From Pyrenophora tritici-repentis (lineage: Eukaryota; Ascomycota; Dothideomycetes; Pleosporales; Pleosporaceae): a stretch of 64,000 nt of DNA. The stretch is from positions 930,001 to 994,000 of the forward strand of contig NC_089397.1 in the NCBI RefSeq assembly GCF_003171515.1, given 5' to 3'. The translations under genes and the position numbers were made by a program. A model generated the notes under the pieces. The model was given only the letters and a program-made list of their open reading frames with translations, ran no database searches and was not told the origin of the DNA. Every line of letters begins with the position of its first letter. Position 1 is the first letter of the stretch. Of the stretch, positions 10,893-22,312 are shown piece by piece.

Positions 10893-11280
10893 ATGAAGCA
10901 CCTCGCAGCATACCTCCTCCTCGGCCTTGGTGGCAACACCTCGCCCTCTGCCGCTGATGTCAAGGTGAGAATATCTATCAGATTTGCTAGTATGCGCAGT
11001 CTGACAGCAATAGGCCGTTCTTGAGTCCGTTGGTATTGAGGCCGACAGCGACCGCCTCGACAAGCTGATCTCCGAGCTTGAGGGCAAGGACATCAATGAG
11101 CTCATCGCCTCCGGATCCGAGAAGCTTGCTTCCGTTCCTTCTGGTGGTGCTGGTGGTGCCGCTGCTGGTGGCGCCCCCGCTGCCGGCGGCGCTGCTGAGG
11201 CTGAGGCCGCACCCGAGGCTGCCAAGGAGGAGGAGAAGGAGGAGTCTGATGACGACATGGGTTTCGGACTCTTCGACTAA
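10893..11280 (+). CDS. RPP2: 60S acidic ribosomal protein P2
   Basis: Exons 10893-10964 and 11014-11280 give 112 residues, the usual length. The N-terminus [15 protein letters not shown] and the central [19 protein letters not shown] are diagnostic of the P2 dimerisation domain. They are followed by an Ala/Gly hinge and the conserved acidic stalk tail ending [11 protein letters not shown]2 pairs with P1 on the ribosomal stalk and recruits translational GTPases. The single coding intron splits the codons after DVK. A second intron probably lies in the leader. Confidence 0.97.
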
Positions 11281-12169
11281 GCGCTTCGCCAAACCACCTC
11301 TGTTCACGAAGTATGATCCGGCCAATCTCTCAACATTTACGAGAATCATGCGCAACGAGTTTTGGCATTTGGGGCGTGTCGAGCGCGCGACGGATGGGAT
11401 ATGGAGAAGTAGATTGCGGCAGCGCTTTGCTTGTTGCCTGCTAAGATACCCATAATGAAGCCATGCACCCTCAACTTTTCCGTGATCATGTAGTGATGTA
11501 TGATATGTCGATGTCGTGATCGATTTTGGGGTTTGAATTGTTATGTACTTGTGTTTCAAATGTTACATTGTTTACATCCTTTCAGGGGGAGAAGAATGTA
11601 GATTTGAGTTAGTCGTAGAAAATAAATACAGCAGTAACATATGGCAAGAGGAAGAGGCTGACACTGATCTCATTCATGGATAGATGCGCAGTGATTCTAT
11701 GACAGTTTTCGATTTGCAGAACCCATAACCTTCGGGTTCACTTCCACTACTTTGAATCCGAAGTTTCGTTACAAACAGGTACTCAATGTGAATATTACAA
11801 TTTGCAGTTTAGTAGGCGACACTACAATCAGTATTAACGTTGTTGTCGCCGTCCACATAGTCGTCTAGCAATGGGGATGTATGTCTACAACTGCACATTC
11901 ATCCAAACATGAATACAGCCTATCGATCACCACTCTACTTTGCCAGAAAGTCTCAACCCAAATCTCACATTTCATCTCGTCCTTTGTTCTTGTCGTGATG
12001 TTGCTCTGGGGTTGACCGCGGCACTAGCGCGCCAAGAGGGGCTCGCTTAGAAGCCGGGAAATGGGCACCGACAGTCAGCGAGATCCCAAAATCCATCTCG
12101 ACAGATCCGACAAATACCCTCGCGACCCCAACGAAGTCCCTTTCACCAGCTACTTCGACAATCGCAAAC
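11281..12169. other. Intergenic between P2 and S15
   Basis: This is the 3' UTR of P2 and the promoter and leader of the S15 gene. Minus-strand frames overlapping P2 are shadows. No additional gene is seen. Confidence 0.5.
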
Positions 12170-12858
12170 ATGGCTGACGCTGACTACGATCCCGAGGCCG
12201 CAGCTGGTACGCATTTGCCCCTTCCACGAGGCCTCCCTATAGAGTCGCGAACAGACTGGCACACATGCGACATGGTAGATCAAGGCTAACAATATACGCA
12301 GCCCTTAAGGCGAAGAGGGCGTTCCGCAAGTTCAGCTACCGCGGTGTTGACCTCGAGCAGTACGTTTCCCAATGTCCGGCGATTATGCGGAAGCGCTGGA
12401 GGATGCATACAATTGGTTGCGGTATTCTGATCGGTATACAGGCTCCTCGACCTTGGCTCTGAGGAACTCCGTGACCTCGTCCACGCCCGTGCCCGCCGCA
12501 GGTTCAACCGTGGTCTCAAGCGCAAGCCCATGGGTCTCATCAAGAAACTTAGGAAGTCCAAGCGTACGCAGCATGATCTATAATCGCGACGGAAGAATGC
12601 TAACCCCGCGCAGAGGAGGCCCGCCCCAACGAAAAGCCCGATCTTGTCAAGACTCACCTCCGTGACATGATCGTCGTCCCCGAGATGATTGGCAGCGTCA
12701 TCGGTGTCTACTCCGGAAAGGAGTTCAACCAGGTCGAAATCAAGCCCGAGATGGTCGGCCACTACCTCGCAGAATTCTCCATCTCATACAGGCCAGTCAA
12801 GCACGGAAGGCCCGGTATCGGTGCCACTCACTCTTCCCGTTTCATTCCTCTCAAGTAA
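12170..12858 (+). CDS. RPS15: 40S ribosomal protein S15 (uS19)
   Basis: Exons 12170-12206, 12302-12359, 12442-12563 and 12614-12858 give 153 residues, the expected size. Diagnostic stretches are [54 protein letters not shown] and the end [18 protein letters not shown]. The protein sits in the head of the small subunit near the decoding centre. All three introns have GTACG(C/T) or GTACGT donors and change phase correctly. Intron-rich 5' halves are normal for fungal ribosomal protein genes. Confidence 0.97.
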
Positions 12859-13218
12859 AGGACAGGGTCTTTGGTTGCATGGGTTCTTTCGTGGGGCGGA
12901 TATGTACTTGACGACCTACAACGAATACAGGTGTTAGGTGCATTTACACTCGATGGCTGTGACGTACATCAGCGGTGACAGCGAGCATGACGATAAGGTG
13001 TAGATAGCACCATCCATGACATTCGAGATACCTCCACACACTGTCTGTTTGTTCAAGTGATGTGTGGTTGTGGAAGGTGTCAAACTGCCATGACAGAATT
13101 ACTTGAAGAGTATATGACTTTACATGGCATTGAGTTTGTGATTGAGCAAAATGAAATATGTCTATGTGTAACAAATTGGGTATTATGGAACAAGGAAAGT
13201 CCAAGGACAAACGCTTTA
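12859..13218. other. 3' UTRs of convergent genes
   Basis: This lies between the stop of S15 and the stop of Nus1, which face each other. No coding or RNA gene is seen. Confidence 0.55.
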
Positions 13219-14363
13219 CTACCTCCCTAGACGCATCTCCACCTTTGCATAGTTGTACAATGCTCGAAGGAAGACTTGGTAGTTCACACCCTTGTTGTCT
13301 GGCAGATGGCTGTGTTGTACGTTAGCAAAGTTTCTGATTGCGAGTGTGACTTCAACTTACAATATCTCCGTCAACCTCAGCTGCCACGGCGGATAACCCT
13401 TCAGCTGTACCGTGGGGCTAAACAAGATCAACAAGTCTGGTTCGCTGGAAACGTGGTCGTTGAGCTGTGCGTCGATCAAGTCCATGTTGATTTGCTCTTC
13501 GCGGACATCGCCCTTTTGCGCCATCTCGGCCAGTGTACGTGTCAAGTCGACGATGGTGTCTCGGCCGTCGTGCTCAGAGAGTAGGAGAACAGTCAGGTGC
13601 TGACGCTCCTCCTTGGACACTTCACCATCGGAGGTAGCGGTTTGAGGGGGGGTGTTGGGCGGGGAGTAAGAGCTCAGGTGTGGTGCGCGGAGAGAGAGTG
13701 TGGGTTTACGGCGCGGTCCAAAGTAGGCTTCGAGTGTGTTCCAGATGCTGGCGTGAGTTTGGGGGAGGTAGTTTTTCAGTACGCCTTGTTACTGTTAGCA
13801 GCTGAGCTTCACATTCGCCAGTGAAGAAGCCTACCAGTGCGCTCATAGACACTCAACAGTGGAATACCGGCACTCGCTGCCCAGGCCGCAATCTCGCAGA
13901 CGTCGTTTACCAAGCCTTCCAGACCAGCTGTACCTTGGCTACCGTCATCCTCTTGGTACTCGACTATGACACTGAGATGTCTTGGTAGTTTGTCCAGGTC
14001 CTTAACATCGTGCGCTATGAATTCCGGCGTACGGTGGTGGTATTTTAACAGGGAGACGACCTTTCCTCGAACGAGCCGGTAGGCGCGGCGGAAGCGAAAG
14101 AAGATACTGAATATCAGGGCAACGACGTGGTAGATAGCAAAGTAGAGGAACGACCTGACTGGGCCGGTAAGTGGTTTACGATGTTTCTGAGATGCGCGTT
14201 GGCGGCGGTCGCGAAGCGCCTTCTTCTTCTGTGCCTGGGCTTCGCTGTCGGAGGGGTCCGAGGGGAGGAATGGCTTGAGAAGTTCTTCGCGCTGCTGGAC
14301 GGAAAGCTGCTTGCTCCGTCTGAAGGCGGCCTCTTGCACAGGCGTCAGGCCCGTGGTTGCCAT
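13219..14363 (-). CDS. NUS1: Nus1/NgBR subunit of dehydrodolichyl diphosphate synthase
   Basis: Exons 14363-13835, 13784-13361 and 13309-13219 give 347 residues. Nus1 pairs with the catalytic cis-prenyltransferase Rer2/Srt1 at the ER to make dolichol for glycosylation. The N-terminal ~85 residues are charged and are followed by a membrane segment (FLYFAIYHVVALIFSIFF). The cis-prenyltransferase-like fold follows with KDLDKLPRHLSVIVEY, VNDVCEIAAWAASAGIPLLSVYE and SEPDLLILFSP. The C-terminus ends RLGR, which carries the RxG motif that the family uses to complete the partner's active site. Two introns of about 50 nt are needed to reach this end. Confidence 0.93.
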
Positions 14364-15070
14364 TGCGAACCGTGTGTTTGGTGATAGGAGACAAAATGCC
14401 GTGGGCTGTCAGTGTGCAGACACGGGGGACCAAGGAAATTAGTGGTGAACAGAGGAAAGAAGATACGGGGCTTGGGTTAGCTGGCCATGGTTGGGGAAGG
14501 TGCGATCATGAAATAACCCAGTGAGGCTGGTGCATGTGCATACGTGTGGCGGCCGTTGCTTCCGAGCGTAAGCCAAGTACGGACGCGCATTTCAGGCTTG
14601 CTCCGCCATGCCATATGGCGCCATTACGTGGAAGCTGTCGCAAGTCATTTGAGGCTGTAGTAAGCCTCGACGCGCTTGTAGAGGGTGTTTACAATAGACA
14701 TTGTCTCTAGCAGGTTATTGCGCATGAGGTCACCCGTACTTTGCTAGGCTGGGGCTGCTGCGACTTGCGGACCGGGGACCGAGGCGTGGGGTGCGACAAG
14801 CCACAGTCGCGACTTGGATAGCAGATCGCCAGGTGCACGTATAGTTACGCATACGAGGGGATTTTTGCTCGCTACCCTATACAGACCGGGACTATGATTC
14901 GGTAGCAAAGCTCCAAAACTTCATGCTGCGGGACAATCTCAAAACACCAGCGTGAAGCTGCCTCAGGTGTTCATGGGCAGCAACTGCCCAGCTGGAACCA
15001 CGATTGACGCCCGTAATATCTGAATGATACCCAGTGCCCAAATTCGGCGTGCGCCTTTCTTCTCACAATC
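14364..15070. promoter_or_regulatory. Divergent promoter region of NUS1 and SEC10
   Basis: About 700 bp between divergent starts. No gene, RNA or repeat is recognised. Local GC-rich blocks occur around 14540 and 14760. Confidence 0.5.
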
Positions 15071-17700
15071 ATGCAGCGCGTAAGCTCCGACGGCGCATCT
15101 GTTCTCACCCATCAGACATCGAGGAATTCGATACGCGCGCCACAGTTCACCCTGGAGAAGTTTACGGTAAGCTACTCTCTAGCTCACGGCGCTCACTGTG
15201 TTGACTCGTGCAGAGTAAGGACTTTTTAGTTAAAGACTTCATCGAAGACCTCTCCCAGGCTGCCGTACCAGCGACGCGTAGATCTGGAGGAGCCGGCGGC
15301 CAGCAGACATTCGATCCGAAGCCGCTCATTCGAACCTTTGAACATGCTCTCACCAGGCTCAACGGTCTATCAGAGGACTTGGAGGAGAAGGAGACGGACC
15401 TGTCAGGAGCAGTACGGAGGGCAGAGCTACAACACAACCAGAATGTCGAGTCGCTAGGCAGAAGGCTAGAGCAGGCCATGGACAGATTCCAGAGGTTAGA
15501 CAGCTCGCTGAACGGCGGTGATGAGGGGGGATCAGATGGCGGGGGCAACGTTGCCATGCGCATAGGAGAACGACTCGAAGAGCTTGATCGCCAACGGAAA
15601 AGGGCTCTAGACGCAAAGTTTTTGATTGAATGCTGGCAAGAAGTCAGCGAACGGGGCGAGCTTATGATCCTCGAAGATCAACGCAAGAACGGCGATATCG
15701 TACGCTGCGCCGAAATCGCGCGTCAATTGCTGCGCATCAGCACACGGCTGGACCCAGATGGCGGCCAGCGGGTCAGCGGCGAGGCACAGAACGGCGTCAA
15801 GAGGAGGACATTGTACCAATCCAGACACAACACCAAAGAGGTGATTGAGAAGTTTCTGGAGAATCTGGAGCAAGATCTTCTCAGCAAGTTTCAGGAATGC
15901 TATGCGCGTCCAAACTATCCTGGGATGCGCGACTGTGCCATTGCTCTCAAGGGCTTCAACGACGGAGCTAGTGTCATTGGTACCTACGTCAACCAGCATT
16001 CATTCTTCATCGATCGCATGCAGATGAATGGCGAAGACCTTGGCACCGATCTGGAGACTTGGGATCGCCTCCAGGATCCCGATGCGGAGCCACCTGGTGT
16101 TGAGCCTACACTACAGTCTTTGATTGACGAAGTCAAGATCGTCGTTCAAGAGGAATCAAGCATCATCAAACGCGCTTTCCCATACTACGAAGAGGTGCTG
16201 ATCAAGTTCCTGGAACGCATCTTTCAGCAGTCGATACAGAGCCGATTGGAGATGGTGTTAGACAAAGCAGGTGAACTATCATCACTCGCCTTCCTGCGTT
16301 CACTACAGGCTTCTAGAGGTTACCTCACTCAGCTGGTAGAAGATTTGAAGACACATGGCTTGACGGAGCATCCAGATCCTGCTACATCGGCGGTTGCAGC
16401 TACACTTGATCAGCAACTGGAAGAATTGTTCTCGTCTTACTTCATCGGAGAAAAGTACATCGAACGAGAGAAGAAGAACCTTGAGGAGCTGTACTCTTCG
16501 TTGCTCCTCAAGTTTACCATCTACCACTCGCGGCGGAGTAAGATGCCCACTTCGTACTTTGGGTCCCTTGCACAGCGAGGCAAAGAGCTGGCAGCGTCTG
16601 CTCGTGACAGGTACATGGAACGCTTAGAAAGTACCGAGTTACCTGCGACTCAAAAAGCCACACTTCTCCGTATTGCTGGGTTGAAGGAAGACCAGCAGGA
16701 GAAGAAAGATATCGAAGTGACAGACGAGGATGGTAGACTGTCTCTCCCAGTCGCCAAGCGTATGTTGAAGTGGTTAGCAGAAGGTGTAGGGCGAGGACTC
16801 GAGTTGTCTCCTGGTAACGAGACGCCAAAAGACGTGCAGATTCTCCTTAACCTCCTCCTACGGCAAATGGGCGAGATCTATCTGGAGACGGCATTAGAAG
16901 CGTAAGTAGTGTCTAGTCCTTCCAACCTGACACACCAGGCTAACATTTCATAGTGCACAAGACCATGCCGCTGCGCAGGAGAACTCCAAAACACCACCCG
17001 ACCTCACCCACCTCCCTTCTCTACATGCCATCACCACAATCCTACATCTTCTCCAACAAACCACCACTACTATTCTATTGCCCTTGTGCACGCCCAACCT
17101 CACCATCCGCCGCGAGATCGAAAAATTAACAAGCCTCACAATGGCAACGCTCGAATCAAAACTCTCTAACATCCTCAATCTCACACTAACCGCCTCGCTC
17201 AATTGGGTCAGCAGATGCCTCTCTCAACAAAAGAAGACTGACTTCCGACCCAAAGAGGACGACCTCATGGTAACCAGCGAAACCCAAGCCTGCCGTGACG
17301 CCTCGGCCTTCCTCACACGCGTCGCTGCACAGGCCACATCCGCCCTCTCAGGCCGCAACCTTTCCCTCTTCCTCGCCGAGCTAGCACGAGGCTTACGTTC
17401 CCTTGTCCTATCACATCTCCTGAAATTCACAATTTCCCAGGTCGGCGGTCTCAGCGTCTCAAAGGACATGAATCGCTATGTGGAGCTTGTGAGGGGCATG
17501 GCCAACAGGTGAGGAACTGGAGCCCGGTGCTATGGACATCTTGACGGATGTTAGTACGCTATTTATCATTGGGCCCGAGGCGTTGCGGGACAGGCTCAGA
17601 GCGGCTGGTGGGCAGGATGCGCAGGAGTTGAAGGGGGTTTATCGCAAGGAGAGATGATGTGGGGAGTGTTGGAGTGCAAAGTGTGCTTAGTGGGATGTGA
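15071..17700 (+). CDS. SEC10: Exocyst subunit Sec10, with apparent frame breaks near the 3' end
   Basis: Exons 15071-15166, 15214-16901 and from 16954 give an open frame of 780 residues to TGA at 17510-17512. Sec10 belongs to the exocyst, which tethers secretory vesicles to the plasma membrane. The start (FTLEKFTSKDFLVKDFIEDLS), a coiled coil at about residues 75-115 and the long helical body are typical. After RYVELVRGMA the family-like sequence continues in the +1 frame (EELEPGAMDILTDVSTLF, then IIGPEALRDRLR). It then continues in the next frame (FIARRDDVGSVGVQSVLSGM) to TGA at 17698-17700, after a run of five G at 17633-17637. A 46-nt GTGAGG...TTAG stretch (17509-17554) could act as an intron and restore the first frame, but it would delete family-like residues. 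Either the 3' end is mutated or the assembly has two extra bases. Confidence 0.85.
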
Positions 17701-18251
17701 GGTATTGGTTGTAGAGAAAGGACTTGAAGAGAAGGTGCGTCTGAGGTGGGGTTGATCTACAGAGTTATAGCTTGAAGATGGCAAGAAGACGAAAGTGGGT
17801 GTCGCTTTGGCGAGTAGATGTAGCCATGAGCTTTTTGTTAAGATACCAATATACATATGTCTCCCCAAAGCTTGCATGTTTCTGCTTGTGTGCTTGTGAC
17901 TGATCGTGTCACGTAATTGCTTGAGATACCAAAGCAAGCAAGTGCTTCGTTCCTGTCCTATTAACCTACGCCAGTGACAGTGACGCCTCAACACCAACGT
18001 CCGCAAAGTCACTCTCCTCAAATTATATTGACTGAAACTCCGATCATATGGCACTGGGACTCTGGTCCTAGTCTGCATACTAAGTTTGACAGCTATATCT
18101 AGTAACTGAGTTCCCATGATACTGTTCGTGGTTGGGCATTTCCTGCAGCTCTCTTTCACATACGCAGCTTGTGGCCTGCGCTAACCCAAAATACTACGCT
18201 AGCAGGTAGGCAGCCATACATTACGGGCAACTCTTGCCCTATTAGCTCCAA
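17701..18251. other. Intergenic
   Basis: This is the SEC10 3' flank and the upstream region of the next plus-strand gene. A 187-codon minus-strand frame here is antisense to the SEC10 end and has no recognisable domain. Confidence 0.5.
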
Positions 18252-18928
18252 ATGCGCAACACAACTCCAGGTTTTAGCAGCCGCGTATCGACGACAACGA
18301 GGATGGAGCGCGAACCAGGCTCCATGTGCAAGGACACAGTCGAGAAGCCCGAGTCAGAGGATATCCCTGCAAGAGTCGAGGCCGAGGTCGTGATGAAGGC
18401 GTTGTGAGTATGAGCTGGGCGTCCAAGAGAAACATTGCTAATAATATCAGTAAGCCCACACTTCTTGGTCTCCCCGGAGAAGTTCGAAATCGTATCTACG
18501 AATACGTCATCGGCGGTCATATTGTTTACTATATGGGCCCACACGGCTGCACCGTAGGACGCGCGTGTGACTACGACCCTTCCAGTAAGGAGCAATGGAC
18601 TCGTCTCTTTAGTCTCAGCCTCGTCTGTCATCAACTCAACCATGAGGCAAAGAACTTGCCATACACGCTCAATACCTTCATCTTCGATTTTGCTCACAAA
18701 CGCATCAAGGATATGATCAAGGATGATAAGAAGAAATTCATTGCCACAATATCTATTTATTTTCATCACGACGATAATTTCATCTGGGTTCTTCCTCAGC
18801 TGGAGCAGTATACTGGTCTGAAGACTCTGTTCGACAGGGAATCCCGAGTTTACAAGCATCCTATTCTCAAGGAATTCGTCAAGAAGAGGGGTCTGAGATA
18901 CGTACAATGTGAGCCGGACTTCTGGTGA
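18252..18928 (+). CDS. 2EXR/DUF7730-domain protein
   Basis: Exons 18252-18403 and 18451-18928, with a 47-nt intron, give 209 residues. The second exon opens with LLGLPGEVRNRIYEYVIGG, the hallmark of the fungal 2EXR (F-box-like) domain. It is followed by a Leu/His-rich stretch (FSLSLVCHQLNHEAKNLPY) typical of that fold. These proteins are lineage-expanded in filamentous fungi and their function is largely unknown; some may be substrate adaptors. The first exon encodes about 50 polar residues. A second gene of exactly the same length, with an intron in the same phase, lies at 22312-21638 on the other strand. Confidence 0.82.
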
Positions 18929-19330
18929 CAGAATCGCACGCGGCATACGTGAGGTACGAGCAAGTCTCGAATCCTTTCTAGGTATGTTGGCTTGCCGAAT
19001 CATATGTCGCATGGACCTGACTTCTAGTTACACAGGCACCTATTAGCATCCGCCTGCTCTAGGCTCTTCATTGCCTAGATGTTCCGGCCTATGATGCCTT
19101 GTCTCCTGGGAAATAGAAAGGATGATTCGTACAATAGCATGCTACTGCCCCAGTCTTGCTATCTTCCACGAACTGAAGAGCTCTGATTTCTCACTGACAG
19201 CTCTTTTCGATCCGTATGATTCCCCTTCTCAATCAAGAAAGGGGACGGATGGACACACATAGTCACAAGCAGCGAACAAACAAATACTCAAAATGTGTGT
19301 TCATATCTTGAAATGACAACTTATGTAAAC
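18929..19330. other. Intergenic
   Basis: Convergent 3' flanks of the 2EXR gene and the thiolase-like gene. Nothing else is seen. Confidence 0.5.
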
Positions 19331-21108
19331 CTACAGCATCGCAGGCCTATCAAACCCAAAAAGCAATCTACCCTTCTTCTCACTATCCCTCCACACCCAC
19401 CCACTCTTCCCTACAATCTCCCCCTTACCTCCCGCCATAATCTTCAACGTTGCTTCATCCCCATGATTTGCAAGAAACCGCTCCCCACCCTCCTTGACCC
19501 TCCCAACAACGAACCCCCGTAACGGCGTCCCATCCCTCCCAAACTCCACCGTGTACGTCTCCACCACCGCCTCGCCCTCAGCATCCCCCAAAATCTGCGG
19601 AACAGGCACATCTGTAATCTGCAACGGCAGCGGATTCTCCGTCGGGTAACCAACCCCCTCATCTCTTGGTTCCTTTGAAAGTACAACAACATACTGATAA
19701 CTCAGCACACCACCATTACAAAGCACCAAACCCTTCCTCCCTTTCCCCTCTCTCAACCGCCTCGTCACCTCTGTAAGCGCATGCATACTATAATTATTGC
19801 CCGCGCCCCCAAACGACGTCAGTCCACCCAGCACCGTCAACTTCTTTTCGCCGCCCACGAGCGGTAAGCCCAGATGTTGCGCTGCTAGTTTAGGCACGAT
19901 AGGGAAGCAGGAGTAGATATCTATGATATCGAGTTCAGAGACGGAGGTGCCGGATATGGTGAGACAGGCATCGAGAGAGCGCGACAGACTGGGTGAGGAG
20001 TGGTAGTTTGGACGCAGCCAGAATTCGTCCGAGTCCTTTGTGCCGGCGCCGCCAAGGGGGTAGATCCATTTTGAGGGGGGGATGGCGAGGGAGGTGGCGG
20101 TTTGAGGGGTGGTGAGGAGGAGGGCAGAGGCGAGGTTTACCGTGTTGAAGGCATTCATTAGGAGGGGATCTGTTGACAGGGATTGGTTAGGTATTAGTGG
20201 TATAGATATGTGTTTGTTTTGTGATTGCTCTGTAGGAGACCATTGGGGGCTGGGGAGTTGTGGACGTACATGGGTAGCATATCATTCTATTCTTCTTCCC
20301 TATGGTCTTAATATCTTCCTCGGTCTTGCAACTCCCGTAAATCCATGCTATTTCATTCTTCTCGGCTACTTTGGCAAATTCCGCATATAGCTTTGCGCTC
20401 TCTTCGTGGTTTTTTTGCGGAGTTTGTCCTCGGTGCGCTCGAAAGGCGTTTTCGTATAATGGGTAGACGTGTATAGGCGCTCCGATCTTGTGGATAGCAC
20501 CGATATCTTTGGGGTTTGTTAGAAGAATGCATGGGTTGCCGGAGAGGGATGATATCTCACTGTTTCCTAGATCGCGACCTGTGGGTGAAAAGACAGAGTC
20601 TACGGCTTCAGCGGGAGGCGTCCAGCCTGGTGGAGGAAGCTTTTTGGCTGCTGCACATGCGGATACTGGGACTTTTGATTTAGCAAACGTGAACTTGGAT
20701 TGCGCAATTGTGCTCTGTAGGATACGCACGTGATGCCAAAGCCTCACCCCCAGTAACAACAGCGACGTTACACTCCCCTTTTGCTATCCTTTTGGCTGCC
20801 TCATCGAACAGTTTCCCTGGCTTATCACCGCCGTGTTCAGAATATCTTTTCCATTTTAAATCGTCCTGCACGCCTAGTTTGTCTGCTAAGAGGCCTGGTA
20901 AGTCCGGATACGGCCATGTCCATGTCCTGACGACGTCGATGCTGTCGATTGCTGCTTGGAGATCTGCTGAAGATGAAGATGACGCGTCGTTGATGGCTGC
21001 TTGGATGGCTTCTAGCATCAGTGCTGCGGGCTCTTTTGCGTCGGCGATGGAGGTGGACCGGTTCTTGATGTCGCCTATGCCGATGATGATTGGGATGTTG
21101 GGTGCCAT
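19331..21108 (-). CDS. Thiolase-like protein (SCP2-thiolase/TLP1 type)
   Basis: Exons 21108-20730, 20650-20270 and 20169-19331 give 532 residues. The fold is that of thiolases: IPIIIGIGD at the start, VVTGGEALAS ending the first half, a second half with DIIDIYSCFPIVPKLAAQ and SFGGAGNNYSMHALTE, and an extra C-terminal domain of about 110 residues. This matches the thiolase-like proteins with an added C-terminal domain (TLP1_add_C) better than classical beta-ketothiolases. Where a thiolase has its nucleophilic Cys, this protein reads EHGGDKPGKLFDEAA, so ordinary thiolysis is doubtful. Substrate unknown; CoA esters are likely. The second exon may start at 20650 or 20647 (tandem CAGCAG acceptor). 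Confidence 0.85.
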
Positions 21109-21637
21109 GGTGCAAATGGGTTTCAGGGTGCTCAGCAAAGTAGATTTTATTTTGTGATATCTACCTCTTAGAAATGCCTATGGGTTCAAGTAGTATGTTC
21201 ACATAGCTCCGTACGTAGGTCGTTGTGCGTGAGGAGAGTCATGATGCGCGTGAGGCGTGGGCTGAAGTTGCCGAGGTACAATGGCAAGGCAGAGCAAGCT
21301 TGAGGATTGGCATCTTTGGAGCTGTGTATGATCACCTCGGACGCAGAGAAGTGTAAATAGAGTCTGTCTCATGATGAGACATGTTGGAGTATAGCTTAGC
21401 AATGTTGCGCATATCTGGGCAGCAAAACCATTATGGCAGGATTGGAATGGGTTGAATGTTACCCAAGTGGAGAACGACAGTAACACATGAACTTAATCGC
21501 TTTCTATGTCATACCCACACCCCAAGCCGTCATATCGTTCCCGCTATGGACTATGATGTTCCTTTGAGATCCGAGCTTACCAGCTCCATGTTCAGAAGGT
21601 AACACTCATACGTGTAGGTGCGAGCAGAGCTTTCTCG
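21109..21637. other. Intergenic
   Basis: This is the upstream region of the thiolase-like gene and the 3' flank of the second 2EXR gene, both on the minus strand. No supported feature. Confidence 0.5.
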
Positions 21638-22312
21638 CTACTCAAACACAACCTCAACATCCGTAGCCATCACACTGTATGCTAACGCCTTTAGATGCAA
21701 TCGCTGAAAAGCTTCCCGAACTACGGCATTGTTCCGGACTCCCTTTGGCCACTCTCGCATCTCGACAATAATCTTGCATAGTCCACGGAATCTGTTCATG
21801 CCGCAATCCTCCAACATGAACAGATTGTCCTCTGTAGCAGGCGGGTACAAGGCAAGACGCAGGGCCGTGATAGCTCTACGCTTCGCAGCTGGTACACTAT
21901 CTAGAAACTGCTTGATGGTTTTGACGTGATGAAAGCGGAAGTCGTTGAGTCGGAAAATCAAGAGGGCGGTTTCTGCGTAGACTTGTCGACATGTCATAGC
22001 AATTGCGAGAAGCCGAGTGAAGTTATAGCGAGGAATCTTGTACTGGTCTCGGGGGGAGAAACCGTTGGGCTCTACGGCGAGTTGCAGGCGCGAAGACAAG
22101 GAGCGGCCGACCAGGATACACTGTTCTGAGAAAGCATACTCGTATATGCGATTTCTCAGCTCGCCGGGGAGGCGGAGAAAGAGAGATTCCTGTTGGTTCT
22201 GGAGGGTGCTGGGGGCTGTTAGATGATGTCGCTCATCATGTTTTGGTACTTACAGCCTGTCCGCATCGTCTTTGGACAGAGCGACGCGCGGCTGACGCTG
22301 ATGTGATTTCAT
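21638..22312 (-). CDS. 2EXR/DUF7730-domain protein
   Basis: Exons 22312-22254 and 22208-21638 (45-nt intron) give 209 residues. The domain starts just after the splice junction with FLRLPGELRNRIYEYAFSEQ and continues with LLAIAMTCRQVYAETALLIF, the pattern of two conserved helices with an R-N-x-I-Y-E/x-Y core. Function unknown. Length, intron phase (2) and domain position match the gene at 18252-18928, so the two may be old paralogues, although outside the core they are strongly diverged. The start at 22312 is inferred from the spliced frame; the second exon alone has no suitable ATG. Confidence 0.83.
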
